From contig JASXTE010000014.1 of the NCBI GenBank assembly GCA_030280995.1, positions 8,844,656 through 8,908,655 on the forward strand: a DNA stretch of 64,000 bases, written 5' to 3'. Origin of the DNA: Hemileia vastatrix. Its lineage: Eukaryota; Basidiomycota; Pucciniomycetes; Pucciniales; Zaghouaniaceae. The notes under the pieces are model-generated. The model saw only the letters and a list, made by a program, of their open reading frames with translations. It searched no databases and had not been told where the DNA came from. This document shows positions 32,466 through 43,613 of this stretch, piece by piece; position 1 is the stretch's first letter, and each line of letters opens with the position of its first letter. The position numbers were made by a program, and so were the translations under genes.

Positions 32466-32541
32466 AGTCACCCAAGACTTTAAACAGAGGGTTTTTGAGT
32501 CCCCCAAGACTATAAAATGAGGATTGTCCCCCAAAACTTAA
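32466..32541 (-). repeat. Second dyad array of B2 accessory region
   Basis: Copies at 32466 and 32498 have AGTC/GACT arms with 6-nt spacers (ACCCAA, CCCCAA); a degenerate copy starts near 32525. It lies downstream of accessory gene 1. Confidence 0.75.
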
Positions 32542-32607
32542 AACTGATGGTTGTTTGTGGCTACATCCTATAGAGGGTGTGGTTAATTTTTATTTCCTGA
32601 ATCAAGC

Positions 32608-33217
32608 TCAAGTACTAGTGGAAATACAGAGGGAATCAAGAGATGAAATGAAGTGTTCAGAATTAGCCTTGAACTGGTGAATGAGGTGTCTTCTGTTCTC
32701 AATGTCCTGTGGATCTCTAGCAGGAGTGGATTGGAAGTAGTTTAGCAGAAGGTGTTTCTGTTGAGATGTGTGTTGTTGGAAGTTGACCTTAATTGCAGGC
32801 AAGTGGTTTTGTGTTGTTGGTTCAATGGATCCTACATTGTTATCATCACTGTCAGAAGATGAAGGAACTGAGAAGTAATCAGTTTTATAAAGTGGAAAGA
32901 AGAAATGGAAGTTTTTTACCATCAGATGGACCAGGGATGGTGGAACTTGTTGTTTTAGAGGTTTTGGCACTCTTCTGGGAAGGGTGTAGCTTTTTGATTA
33001 ATCTGGGAATCAAGATGGATGGTCCAGAACTTTTGGAGCTGGTAGAAGATGGACCAGGTTGAGGTGGAGGTGAAGCTGTTGCAGAAGATAATGGACCAGG
33101 TTTGTAGCAGGTCTTCTTTCTGGAGTGGCAGACATCACAGGACGTTCAGTATGGATGGACAGGAGGTGTGATGGTGCAGATTAGATTATTGTCAATGCAG
33201 TATTGGCAAGGACCCAT
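32608..33217 (-). pseudogene. B2 antisense accessory gene 1: Zn2Cys6-like protein
   Basis: ATG 33217 (MGPCQYC) gives CX2CX6C-X12-CX2CX6C, with CDVCHSRKKTC as the basic second half and one in-frame stop in the linker. A Pro/Ser-rich part leads to a phase-1 intron 32868-32919 (GTAAAA...TTCTCAG, 52 nt) at the same place as in B1 gene 1. The last exon has an acidic SSSDSDDNN patch and LLNYFQSTPARDPQDIENRR, clearly homologous to B1 LAYFQETPANNHEDLMKRR. About 185 residues. It is opposite to gag-pol, next to the 3' LTR. Confidence 0.7.
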
Positions 33218-33288
33218 TTCAGAGGCAGATTTGGGAAGAAGGTTGAAAATGGTGGTTTGATGAAAAAAGAATGTAAACATTCTTAATT

Positions 33289-33298
33289 GGAGGGAGGA
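33289..33298 (+). other. B2 polypurine tract
   Basis: GGAGGGAGGA immediately before the 3' LTR, identical to that of B1. Confidence 0.8.
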
Positions 33299-34329
33299 TT
33301 TGGCCTTTGTCATGTTTTTTGGCACTGTTTGCATCTGTTGAAGAATTGGGTGTTTTTCTGGATTTATTCCGTGAATATTGGGACTGCAGATATGTGGGTA
33401 CTATCATTGGATAGCCTCAGTTTTTCTATATATTTCATGTCTTGTGATAATTTTCATATTCTAAGTTTTAAGGGGTCATTTCCTCATTTTTCAGTTACAA
33501 AAGATAGGTGTTTAATTTTGTTTTTTGCGTTTTACGGGCTAACCTTAAGTCTTAGGGTTAAGTGCTTAGTACCATTAGATTGGGCTAATTTAGCTCTATA
33601 TTTCATGTCTCAATGTTGTTATAGCATAATTTTGTGTTTTAAGGGTTTTAGTAGTTGTAGTGAATTTTTCTAAGTAGATTAGATGTTTTTATTGGTTTTC
33701 TAGATTCAGGGAGGCTGGGCCGCTTCAGGAGGCACCTCTGACATTGGGTGGCCCGCCTGCCTCTGTTTTAGAAGGTTGGGGAGCGCTTCTGGAGGGTTTT
33801 TATTCAATTTGGTTGGCACAGGTGCCAAAATCGTTGGTGTGCATGGGCTCTTAGATAGTGGTCTGTGTGTACATACTGAATAAGATAGTTTGGGGCAACT
33901 TTAATTATCATACAACCATCCGGAGGTGATATCCTTGTTCCTCACTCAGTTTTCACTGTTTTTTGGCCACCATTGGCTGTGTTTGTTGCAAGGTTAGTTC
34001 TTCATTTAACTCAACTTTAGCAACAGGTTCTCTGGTATAGTCTTGCAAGCTATATCAAGTATTATTGCTGTCTCTGGTGTGGATTTGCAGCCTACATCAA
34101 GTATCTTTGCTTTCTCTGGTGTGGACATTGGTCTAAATTTCAGTTCTTTGGTCTGGTAGTCTGTCTGGGGACTAATTTCTTGGCTCATCAAGCAGTCAAG
34201 TGTGTTGAAAAAGGGGCTTTAGCAAGTAAATCTCACTCTTTTTTTCTAAAGGGACAGGGGATTTTCTCTCTGGTTTTTCTCCAACTCCCTTGGTCAAGGC
34301 CTATAGCAAGTACTATAGGATTGCCTACA
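33299..34329 (+). repeat. B2 3' LTR, first bases missing
   Basis: Matches 21463-22530 closely. The first roughly 24 bases of the 5' LTR (TGTGGTCTTCC...) are absent here, so the junction with the PPT is altered. Ends GCCTACA. A 30-bp block present in the 5' LTR near 22400 is also shortened. Confidence 0.85.
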
Positions 34330-34363
34330 CCGTAAAATCTTCTAGACCAAAAGGACCCCTTCA
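34330..34363 (+). repeat. A1 3' LTR, final part
   Basis: TAAAATCTTCTAGACC then GGACCCCTTCACA matches the LTR end of A2 (TAAAACCTTCTAGACTTG, ACCCCTTGACA). It places the B2 insertion inside the A1 LTR. Confidence 0.6.
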
Positions 34364-35288
34364 CAGGGAAGGTTGGGAGGCTCTTCAAACAACCTAACCA
34401 CAGAAAGGATGGGTGTTCTATTACTGTAATTCATCAGGTGTAGACTAGAAAAGTTAGAAGGAATAAGTACTGTTTTATTTGCATTTTTTCCATTTTTTAA
34501 TTTTAATTTACTATTCTTTTTTTTTCTTTATTTTTTTATACTTTTCCTTTTTTTTCATTTTTTCATTTTTTTCATTTTTTCATTTTTTTCATTTTTTTCA
34601 TTTTTTTTCATTTTTTTCATTTTTTCATTTCATTTCATTTTTTTTCTTTCTTTTTCTTTTTTATTATTTTTTATTATTTTTATTTTTTTTTTTCTTTTCT
34701 ATTCTTTTTTTCTTTTTGAACAAATCCAAAAGTGAACAGTACCTTTTATAAATATGATATACATTTTATCAATAAATGTTCCAACCTCACAAAAAAAAAT
34801 AATCTCTTCCAACAAATACCTTTAAAGGTAATAATAGTTTGATGAGCAAAATAGTCAGAGATCTTATTTCAGAATAGTAAAGACATTCTTATATAAATAT
34901 GATAGATATTTTATCAATAAACATTCCAACCTCTTAAATAAAATGATCTCTTCCATAAAATACATGAAGTAATAAGATGAAAAATAAAGCATTAACACAT
35001 GTAATTTATGAAGAATAAAAACATATACAACCTATTAAGGTAATAATAGTTTGATGAGAAAAATAGTCAGAGATGATGAAAAAGGAACATACAACATCTC
35101 AATATATAATAACAAGCATTCTCATCATTAATTTGGATATGATTGAATATCACACAAATACATACACTGTTCTCAAAGCAATAGATAAAATTGGAAATTA
35201 GAAAAATATGTGACACATAGACAGTACATATAACGCAAAGAGCATGCCAAGTCAAAAAGAGTACAATAGAACTGAGAACATCAAAGAG
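34364..35288. other. Gene-free AT-rich stretch with T-run and duplication
   Basis: 34475-34740 is a low-complexity T/CATTTTTT tract; the Phe-rich frame over it is an artefact. 34744-35075 contains two imperfect copies of a unit with AAATATGATA...TTTTATCAATAAA and GGTAATAATAGTTTGATGAG. It may be the Copia 3' flank or LTR, but this is not proven. Confidence 0.45.
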
Positions 35289-35399
35289 CTATGTACTTTC
35301 ACGCCCCTCCTTTCTTTCAATCATATCCAACAAGCCAAATATCTTGGTTAATTTGACAAATTTTTCTTTGCTTAGTGATTTTGTAAATATTTCTGTGAC
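35289..35399 (-). pseudogene. Copia RNase H C-terminus
   Basis: Minus strand TEIFTKSLSKEKFVKL then a stop at 35289-35291. It is the universal Copia ending (ADIFTKALPKPKF type). The upstream half (HIEIHFYWIREQI...PTTNIV) lies at 37191 and beyond, across the solo LTR. Confidence 0.8.
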
Positions 35400-37190
35400 T
35401 TCAAAGGGGTGTATTTGGTCTAGAATATTTTATGGCAGTCCAACAGCAATGAAAGGTGAGGAAAACTCAAGATTTCAAAAGAGGTACATATTTTTTTCTT
35501 TTATATTTTAATACTCAATAAAAAGGTAAAAATAATATTATTATTATTATTACTTTAGACACTTAGAAATATGCAGATGTAAATACTAAGGTAGTAACAT
35601 TAGTAATAGTTATGGTTTGTATATATATAATAAATTTGTAAGGTAAGAATGGAATGAGTGAAAACAGCCAAATTGAGAGGCCTTATATAGGCAAAAGAAG
35701 AGAAACTGCACAATCAAAATTCTATATACATGAGTATCAGAGAAAGAACAATTCCACAATTAGACATTAAACATATTTGAAGTTTTTCTATAAAGAATGT
35801 ACCCATATACAGTATTTATCTGTATATGTCCATTTTATTTTATTTATTTTCAATTTCTGTAAATCTCAAAGTAAAAATAAAAATATTTGACTTAATATTT
35901 AGTATTTTTAGTCTTCTTTTCAGCTGTCATGAGGTTGCTGAAATAGAATTATAAATATGAGGAGACAATAGAGTTATATCTTTATTTATTTTTACCTATT
36001 GATTAGTTAAAATTGTATAAGTAATTTATCAAGTAAGTCTAACAAATTATTAAAGAGATAAAGGTATTATAGAAAATCCTATAGTACTAGCTATATGCCT
36101 TGAACAAGGGGAGTTGGAGTAAAGCTGGAGAGAAAAACCCCTGTCCTTTTGGAAAAAACCAGGTGAGATTAATTTGCTACAGCAAATTAGAGACTATTAC
36201 AATAACTGTTCCAACACACTTCTTGAATGCTTTAGAAGTCAAGAAAGTCTCCAATAGCAGACCACTGATAACCAAAGAACCAGAAACCAGAAATGCTGAG
36301 AAATCCACACCAGAAACCAAAGACACAATGCACTTGTTGCACAAACACAGCAAAAATACTTGATGTAGGTTGCAAAGCTACAACAGAGAAATCATTTCCC
36401 AAAGTTAAGTTGAATGAAGAGCTAAACTTGCAACAAACACAGCCAATTGTGGCCAAAAGACAGTTAAAACAGATTTAGAAACAATAATATAACTACCAGA
36501 TGGTTGTCTGATAATTAAAGTTGCCCCAAACTGTCTTATTAAGTATGTACACACAGAACACCTATCTAAAATCCATGCACAGCAACTAATTTGGCACCTT
36601 TGACAGCCAAATTGAATAAAAACCTATTAGAAACTCTCCCTAGCCTTTTATTACCTAGGCGGGCGGACTTCCCTGAAGCTAAAAAACCACTAAAAAACAT
36701 CTAAAAAACCCCAAATACTTAGAAAAATGCACTACAATCACTAAAACCCTTAAAACACAAAATTCAGCTATGGCAACATTGTGACATAAAATATAGATCC
36801 AAATTAGCCCTACTTAATGGTACTAAGGATTTGACCCTAAGGCTTAAGGTTAGCCCATAAAACACAAAAAACAAAATTAAACAGCTCATATAGAAATGAA
36901 AAATGGGAAAATGACCCCTTAAAACTTGGAATATGAAAAATGTCAACAAGACATAAAATATAGAAAAAACCAGGGATATCCAATGGTAGTACCCACATAC
37001 CCATAGTCCCAATATTCACTATAAAAACTAAAAAAAACACCTAATTCTTTGACCAATGTCAATTAAGACATACAAAAACAGCACCAAACAGCCCAAAAAA
37101 GGCCTCTGCCAATGTTGGAAGATCACAGCATATCTCTAATCTAGTAAATAATTTATTATTAACTGCGTAAGTCTAGTAGCCTGGCTGACA
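35400..37190 (-). repeat. Solo chromovirus LTR (A2 type), interrupted
   Basis: Minus strand TGTCAGCCAGGC start at 37190 and a CCCCTTTGAA end at 35400. GTGAC is on both sides (35395-35399, 37191-37195). It contains the A-type TATATAAG box near 35680. The LTR is itself split by a B-type solo LTR. It sits in the Copia RNase H. Confidence 0.75.
36068..37127 (-). repeat. Solo B-type LTR nested in the A-type solo LTR
   Basis: On the minus strand it starts TGTGATCTTCCAACATTGG and ends AGTACTATAGGATTTTCTATA, matching the B2 LTR over its length with moderate divergence. No internal B sequence is attached. Target-site duplication not resolved. Small frames in it are not genes. Confidence 0.8.
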
Positions 37191-39184
37191 GTGACTATAT
37201 TAGTGGTGGGGATGTATCTAAGATCAATTTTTTCATTATAAATTTGTTCTCTGATCCAATAAAAATGAATTTCAATATGTTTTTTTCTTGTGTGAAAACA
37301 GGATTCTTACAGAGCCCAATACTATCTTATTTATCTGAGAAAAGTGCTGAAGAAGTCTTCTGGTTATACCCAAGATCAATGAGTAACTTTTCATCCTTAT
37401 TGCCTCTTGACTAGAATCAACAGTAGCTTTGCTTTCAGCTACAGAAGTACTAAGGGCAACAGTTGGCTGCTTTTTGTAGCTCCAACTTACAGCTGTCCCA
37501 TTTATAGTAAATACATATCCTGTTGTTGAGCGGTGTGTATCACAACATCATGCCAAATCAGAATCAGAAAAACCATTGGGTGGTGAATGACTAAAATTTC
37601 AATTGTTTGAGAAAACAGCAAAGCCTTTTAAATTAATGTAACAATAATTGTGCTTTTAAATTAGTCTAAGACTCTCTTAAATGCAATACAATGTTTAATA
37701 CCTGGTGCATTCAGAAATTGAGCTAATTGAATATTGAGAAAAGCAATATCTGGTTGAGTTCCTTGAGTGATATGATTCAGTCTTCCATTAGCTTGTTAAC
37801 AATTAATATTTAATTTAGAAAGATTTTCAACTTCATCTTATGTTGATTTTTCTAGCTGATTATTCATCATGATAGGTGTGGAGATTGGATTACAGTCAGT
37901 CATTTTGTAAGATTGAAGAAGATCTCTTATCTGTTGATCTTGACCAAGTGATATAGTCTTTTCTTTTAAATTTCTGGTAACTTGCATCCCTAAAATGAAC
38001 TTTTCATTTCCCAAATCATCCATTCCAAAATGTGCTTTGACAGCTTCTTCAACCATGAGATGTCCCTTCAAAAAAGGGACAGATAATCAATGTGAACATG
38101 AAAATAAGATGGATTGGTTTGGCTTTCATGAAGGAATAGACATGATTCTACTGAGGATTGATGAAAATTTACTGAATAGAAGAACTTTAACAATCCATTA
38201 TAAAAACAGCAAAATGCATGGTTCAGACCATAGGGTGATCATTTAAGTAAAAGCACAGAATTATTGAAATTGGCAGATTTTTTCATTCCAAGGTGGAAAT
38301 TCATGAATACTTCTTCTTCTGGTTTGACATGAAGAAAATCTCCATTGACATCCATCTGAAAAAATTCTCAATCTTCACTATTTTCTAAACTGATTAAAAC
38401 AAGAAGTGTTGTTAAGCATCCAGTTGGCACAAAATTTTCAAAATAATTGATGCCTGCCTTTTGAGAGCAACCCCTTTCACACAACCTTGCCTTCTATTTT
38501 ATGACATTGCCATCAGAAACTCATTTGATTTTAAAAACACAAACCAAACTAATGATGTAACTATTTTTTTCCACAATTTCACACAATTTTTGTTCCTCTA
38601 TCATTTTTAATTCTATATATATGGAGTCAATCCAACTATCACCATTATATCAGTTAATTTCTTCAAATTTAGAAAGAGGATCAGAGAAGACCAAGTTTGG
38701 TGTAGAATTGTGTTCAGAATGTGAAGATAAAGCCATTTTGTTACATGGGTATTAATCCATTAAAGCTTCTGAATTAATTATGAAACAACTTTGTGTTCTT
38801 GGTCCCTCTATGATATTATTGGTTTCAATATTTGAATTGATATCCTTATCAGCTTTTTTGGGGTTAACTTATATTCTCAAAATCTTGCCAATTTTGATTT
38901 CATATCATTTGTGGAAGAATTTTGAGAGTTTTCATTGGCCTCTATGTCTTATTCAACTGGATTTGATGTGGTTGACTCTGTATCACAAGTATTTTAAGGT
39001 TTATCTGAGAATTTAAAATCCTCAGTGAAAATTTCAACTAATTTGAGTTTTTTTTGATTTTTAGAACTTAAAGGAACGGTTAATTCATCAATGACTACAC
39101 TGTGCGAGTATAAGATTTTAAAATCATAAATTATTAACAATAAATATGATTTAGTGTCTTCTGAATATCCAAGAAAACAACACT
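37191..39184 (-). pseudogene. Copia integrase end, reverse transcriptase and RNase H
   Basis: From the right: KRYDLGFKVSDLL, CCFLGYSEDTKSYLLL and SHSVVIDE (integrase C-terminal region; the first of these overlaps the D3 edge). Then KARLCERGCSQKAGINY, FFQMDVNGDFLHVKPEEEVF and SPYGLNHAFCCF (RT), an open piece at 37838-38071 with MDDLGNEKFILGMQVTRN, and RNase H near 37400-37560 with RSTTGYVFTINGTAVSW. Many stops and shifts. The catalytic YVDD region is degraded (HVHIDYLSLF). Confidence 0.75.
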
Positions 39185-39357
39185 CACCACGCAATATGGG
39201 AGCCAGACTTTCTAGCAAGTCTGAAACCTTGAACCCTAAATCATATCTTTTTGAGCCCACATTGAATTAGTGATGAAACCACCAAGAAAAAATATTGACA
39301 TTCTGGTGAACTCAATATGAATACAACTTGAATATTTAATGAAGCATAGGTAATAAT

Positions 39358-40166
39358 TGTCAAGGGGTATTTCAAGTCTAGAAGGTTTTATAGGGAGGTC
39401 CAATGGCGGTAAAAATGGGTTTCAAGGGTTTCAAACTCAGGTACGTACTTTCCTATCTTAAAGATTGTTTACTCAATAATAAGAGGTAAAGAGTTGGATT
39501 ATTATTATAATTAATGGAATAAAACTACGTTTTAATGTAAATACTAAGGAAAAAATTAATAGTAATAAAGGGATTGTAAATAGTTGTAATAAAATAAGTA
39601 AGTAATGAATGAATAAATAACAACCAAAAGAGAGGCCTTATATAGGCAAAGGAGGGACAAACCACAGAAATAAAATTCTAAAAACAGTAGTATGAGAGAG
39701 AGAGAAAAAGAATATTCCAGAAGGAGTATTTTCAAATAACAAAGTTGTTCTAAAAAGAAGGCATCAAAAAATGTATTTTAAAGATGTATTTAAAGAGTAT
39801 GTCAGAAATACATAAATTTATTTAATATTTATTTTAGAAGTAAATTCCAAATAAGAAATTTGATTTTTTTGTAAATATTTTATTTTTATTTGAATATTAA
39901 AATTTTATTTTAAATTAAAATCTATTTATTAATATAAAATTTTAGTTCTTCCAACCTGTCAATGATCACGGTGTTGGAGAAAAAATATAAGGGACATTTT
40001 ATATTTAATTTTAATTTTTTAATTTTACCATTCTGTAATTAGTTAATTTATTATAGGTAACTTTAATGTAACTAATTTAAAATTAAATAATTAAAATAAT
40101 AAGGTGTGGCTTCATCCAGTAAAGAATTAATTATTTTACTGGGTAAGTCTAGCAGCCTGGCTGACA
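39358..40166 (-). repeat. A2 3' LTR
   Basis: Minus strand TGTCAGCCAGGCTGCTAGAC to CCCCTTGACA. A TATATAAG promoter box lies at about 39637-39644 (reverse). The mate is 47345-48154. Confidence 0.88.
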
Positions 40167-40178
40167 CTCCCTCACTCT
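40167..40178 (-). other. A2 polypurine tract
   Basis: Minus strand AGAGTGAGGGAG directly before the 3' LTR, identical to A3 57073-57084. Confidence 0.8.
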
Positions 40179-40206
40179 AAAAAAAATAAAAAAATTCTAT
40201 GATTTT

Positions 40207-40467
40207 CACCACACAATATGGGGGGCGGACTTGCTAGTGAGTCCGCAACCTTGGACCCAAACTCACCACAGATTGAACACACATTGAGCTATTGATAAAG
40301 GAACCATAAAATCAGGGATGAACACCACTCAGAAGAACAGTTTTAGTTGGGTGTTCAAGTAGAGTTCACTATGGGTTCAGTATGAGTTCAGTCTGAGTTC
40401 CATCTGAGTTCCATCTGAGTTCAGGTTGAGGACTTGCTAGCAAGTCCACCCCCTATATTGCGTAGTG
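40207..40467. mobile_element. CACTA-like miniature element D1 (261 bp)
   Basis: Inverted ends: left CACCACACAATATGGGG, right (reverse) CACTACGCAATATAGGGG. TTT on both sides. An 18-bp palindrome GGACTTGCTAGCAAGTCC at 40430-40447 and subterminal repeats of TCTGAGTTCCA type (40380-40425). Non-coding. It interrupts the A2 pol C-terminus. Confidence 0.8.
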
Positions 40468-41867
40468 TTTTTCTTTATATATTTCTTTATCAGAGTAGTA
40501 AGATTAGATATTTCCTTCCCAGGTATCCAAGAATCATATTCAGATGATTTATTCTTGAATCTCAATAAGTATTCTGTACCTTTTTCAGCATTAACTATTC
40601 TGTCATTTAGAATCTTATCAATTTCTGCTGTCTCAGTGATTTCATTAGGAGTCTTTTTTGGTTTTCCCCTCCTTTTGGGAAATAAATCACTATTGGATGT
40701 GTAAGTTTTCAAAAGAAATATTAGAAAAACAGGATGTTTTCTGTCATATGGAGAATACAAAATAACTTCATCTGCATTATCACCAACCATTCTTCTTACA
40801 ACATATGGACCAACAACTGGGACTTTTGATTTGTTATTACCTTGTAAATTGAAGTGGACTGTAGAAATCAACACTTAATCACCCTTTTTAAATTTGTATT
40901 CTTTATGGGATTTGTCCTATCTCTTCTTCTCATATTCAAATGATATTTCAATAAATTTTTGAGCATGACTTTTGCAAAGTTGTTGCATTTGAAGAAAAGA
41001 TTTTACACCAGGATGTAAATCCAATTTAGGAATTTTATTATTGAGAATTTAAGCAAGAGTATTTGGAACATATCCAAGACCTAGCTCAAAATACTTACTT
41101 TGAGTAACAGAATGAACAGTTCTATTATAAGTAAATCCCAACCCAGGAAGTAAAGTAACCCAATTATGAGTGAATCTGTCATTGTCTTTACCCTCAAGGC
41201 CAAAGGCACAATACCTTCTTATCATGTCCTCTAGAGTCTGAATCATTCTTCCAGCTAATCCATCAGTCTGAGGGTGATGGGCAGTAGAAAGTTTGAGATC
41301 ACAGCCACAATCATCCATCAGAGACATCTGAAATCCAGAAGTAAATTTAGGGTCTTTGTCAGAGATTATGGATTTAGGAAAACCAGAAGTATTAAACTTA
41401 TGAGACCACCATAAGAAAGCTAATTCCTTAGTGGAAACATCCTTGTGAGAAGGGATAAATTTACACATTTTGGTGAATCTGTCCACAATAACCCAACAAG
41501 AGTTATAGCTGTCTTTTTCAGCAATAGGTAATCCTGTTACAAAATCCATGTTAATTATCTGCCATGGTGAATCAGGAGTTTCAATATGTTGCATTAATCC
41601 AGCTCTCTTACCAGTCAATCTTTTTGATTTTAGTCAAGAATCACAAGATTCAACATATAATTTGGTGTCTTCAGACTTAATAACCCGCCAAGAAGTGTTT
41701 TTAATTCTTATCATTGTTTTTTCAAGATCAAAATGTCCAGCTAATATGTCATCATGAAAAATTTTCAAAATGATTTCTTTCATAGAAGGAGGAATAACAA
41801 TGACATTACTAAACTTTCTTCTATAATATAGATATCCTTCATCAATTGAAAATTTACCTTTCTCCAA
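40437..41867 (-). pseudogene. A2 integrase and chromodomain
   Basis: 41634-41867 has AGHFDLEKTMIRIKNTSW (zinc-finger region). 41049-41618 has NMDFVTGLPIAEKDSYNSCW with the first catalytic Asp, SDKDPKFTSGF and HHPQTDGLAGRMIQTLED. 40437-40874 has GPYVVRRMVGDNADEV and the chromodomain EIDKILNDRI...EYLLRFKNKSSEYDSWIPG. The last residues (TTQYRGWTC) come from the D1 terminus, replacing the normal end. Confidence 0.82.
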
Positions 41868-41932
41868 AGCCTTCTGGTACTTTGTTGGATGGGTTTTAAT
41901 TAATGCTTGTATTGAAGCATACTTTGGATCAT

Positions 41933-43474
41933 TTAATATGGTGCATAACTTTTCAAGTCAGTGTCCTTATCATATGAATCCAGAATAAAAAGTAATAGCT
42001 CTTCCTCTATATCAGCCACATAAATCCCATGAATATGAATAATTTCATCCTCAGGATCATAAGCAGGATTAGAGTCATCATTTGGTAAAAGTAACCTTGA
42101 TAACATATCCACATTTGAGTGAACAATCCCAGCCCTATAAATAATTGTAATTCTCCCTCTGTATTCCTGAAAAGCTAACTGGCATCTGAACATATGTCTG
42201 TTAGGTGTTTTCAATTTTAAAATGGATTTAACTGCACTTACGTCAGTAACAAGTCCAAATTTCTGGTCATTTAGGTAATAATGTAGCTTTTCTAGAGCCC
42301 ACACTACGGCTAAACATTCAAGCTGAGTGGCACCATATTTCAATTCAATATTTTTCAAGGTACTTGAAATATAAAAAATTAATACTTCTGATACTTTATC
42401 ATTCTTCACTTTTTTTTGATGGAGAGCAGCACCAAGACCAATTAAACTGGCATCAGTGTACAAAACAAATGGTTGATTAAAGTCAGGTAAAGCAAGAATT
42501 GGTGCTGACATCAAACAGTGTTTCATAGTGTCATAAGATCTCTTTCTTTCACTATTCCAGACAAAAGCAACATCCTTTCTAGTCAGTTGGGTAAGGGGTA
42601 AAGCTATGACTTGGTAATTTTTAATATACTGTCTATAGTATCCACACATTTCCAAAACTCTGGAGTTCTCTAACCGTGGTAGGATCCTTTACCTGCTGTA
42701 TTGATGCCACTTTATTTTGGTCAACACATATCTGTAACCCTGAAACAACATGACCCAGCACTTTTAAGGAATGAAAACAAAATTCACATTTCTTCAAAGC
42801 AAGTGTCATATTTATTTCATCCATTTTGTGGAACACTTTAAACAGGTGGTTGAGATGGTCCTAAAATGTTTTTGTGAATATAATGATATCATCAATATAA
42901 ACCATCAGCCATCCTTCAATTATTTCTTGGTGGAATGTGTTATCTATAAATTTTTGAAAAACTGAAGGGGCATTTTTAGGGCTAAATGGCATCCTAATAT
43001 ACTTATAAATACCCATGTGAGTAGAAATCATCGGAAAATTATGGGAATTCTTCTCAACAGGTGCCTGATGATATCCCTTGTTACCATACAAGCAGCTTAT
43101 ATATTTAGCACCTTGTAAGGTAGCATTTATAGAGCTAATTCTAGGTAAAGGTAGATATCATCAACAGTATAAGTATTTAATGCTCTATAATCACAACATA
43201 ACCTGGCTTTATCTTTCTTATAAGAAATTAGGACAGTTGAGATAACACAATATTTAGGTGTTTCAACTACCTTTTCAATAATATTCATTTTCAAAAGGGT
43301 AGAGATATTATCCTCAATATCTTTTCTCTTTGGGGGAGAAGCAGGGTAAGGCTTCTTCTTTAAAATAGGTGGTATGTCAGTTAATGGACATGATAATGAA
43401 AGTTTTATTTCTTCCTTAACTAATACTAGTTCATGTGACCCATGAGTAAAGGCCATAGGAAAAGATTTAATCAA
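41933..43474 (-). pseudogene. A2 reverse transcriptase and RNase H
   Basis: 43127-43474: KKKPYPASPPKRKDIEDN and CCDYRALNTYTVDDIY. 42861-43091: MPFSPKNAPSVFQKFID and catalytic VYIDDIIIFTKTF. 42633-42836: thumb region. 41933-42655: RNase H with VLYTDASLIGLGAALHQKK and ELKYGATQLECLAVVWALE. Broken by at least three frameshifts. Confidence 0.82.
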
Positions 43475-43613
43475 TTTAATGATGGAATCTTTATCCTCAC
43501 CAGAAAGTTTTTCTCCAAAGAAGCATTGTCAATTTCAGACATACGAGCATGCATTTCCATTGTAGACCTTCTTTTATATTAAATCACAGAATTACATGTG
43601 TTCAATTCTGGTT

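Larger units (their letters stand above)
21439..34329 (+). mobile_element. Gypsy B2 with antisense accessory genes, 12.9 kb
   Basis: 5' LTR 21439-22530, PBS 22535-22551, gag-protease 22622-25003, pol 25000-29237, two minus-strand accessory genes 30489-33217, PPT 33289-33298, 3' LTR 33299-34329. The layout is collinear with B1, but the LTRs are unrelated in sequence beyond the TGTGG start. More decayed than B1. No clear target-site duplication was found. Confidence 0.88.
1..34363 (+). mobile_element. Chromovirus A1 (Ty3/Gypsy), decayed, split by B1 and B2
   Basis: The order is 5' LTR remnant, leader, gag, protease, RT, RNase H, integrase up to 6692; then element B1; then integrase end and chromodomain 20186-20728, polypurine tract, and a 3' LTR interrupted by element B2 and finished at 34330-34363. 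The pol reading frame resumes after B1 exactly where A3 (49056-58220) is continuous, which shows that the two pieces belong together. More than ten stops and several frameshifts make it non-functional. The extreme 5' end lies outside the window. Confidence 0.85.

Noticed and set aside
34479..34751. Phe-rich open frame resembling a membrane protein
   Set aside because: Low-complexity T-rich DNA with CATTTTTT units; no other support.
36100..36480. Possible gene in the 36.1-36.5 kb region
   Set aside because: It is the inverted solo B-type LTR; similarity to 22180-22450 is at the nucleotide level.
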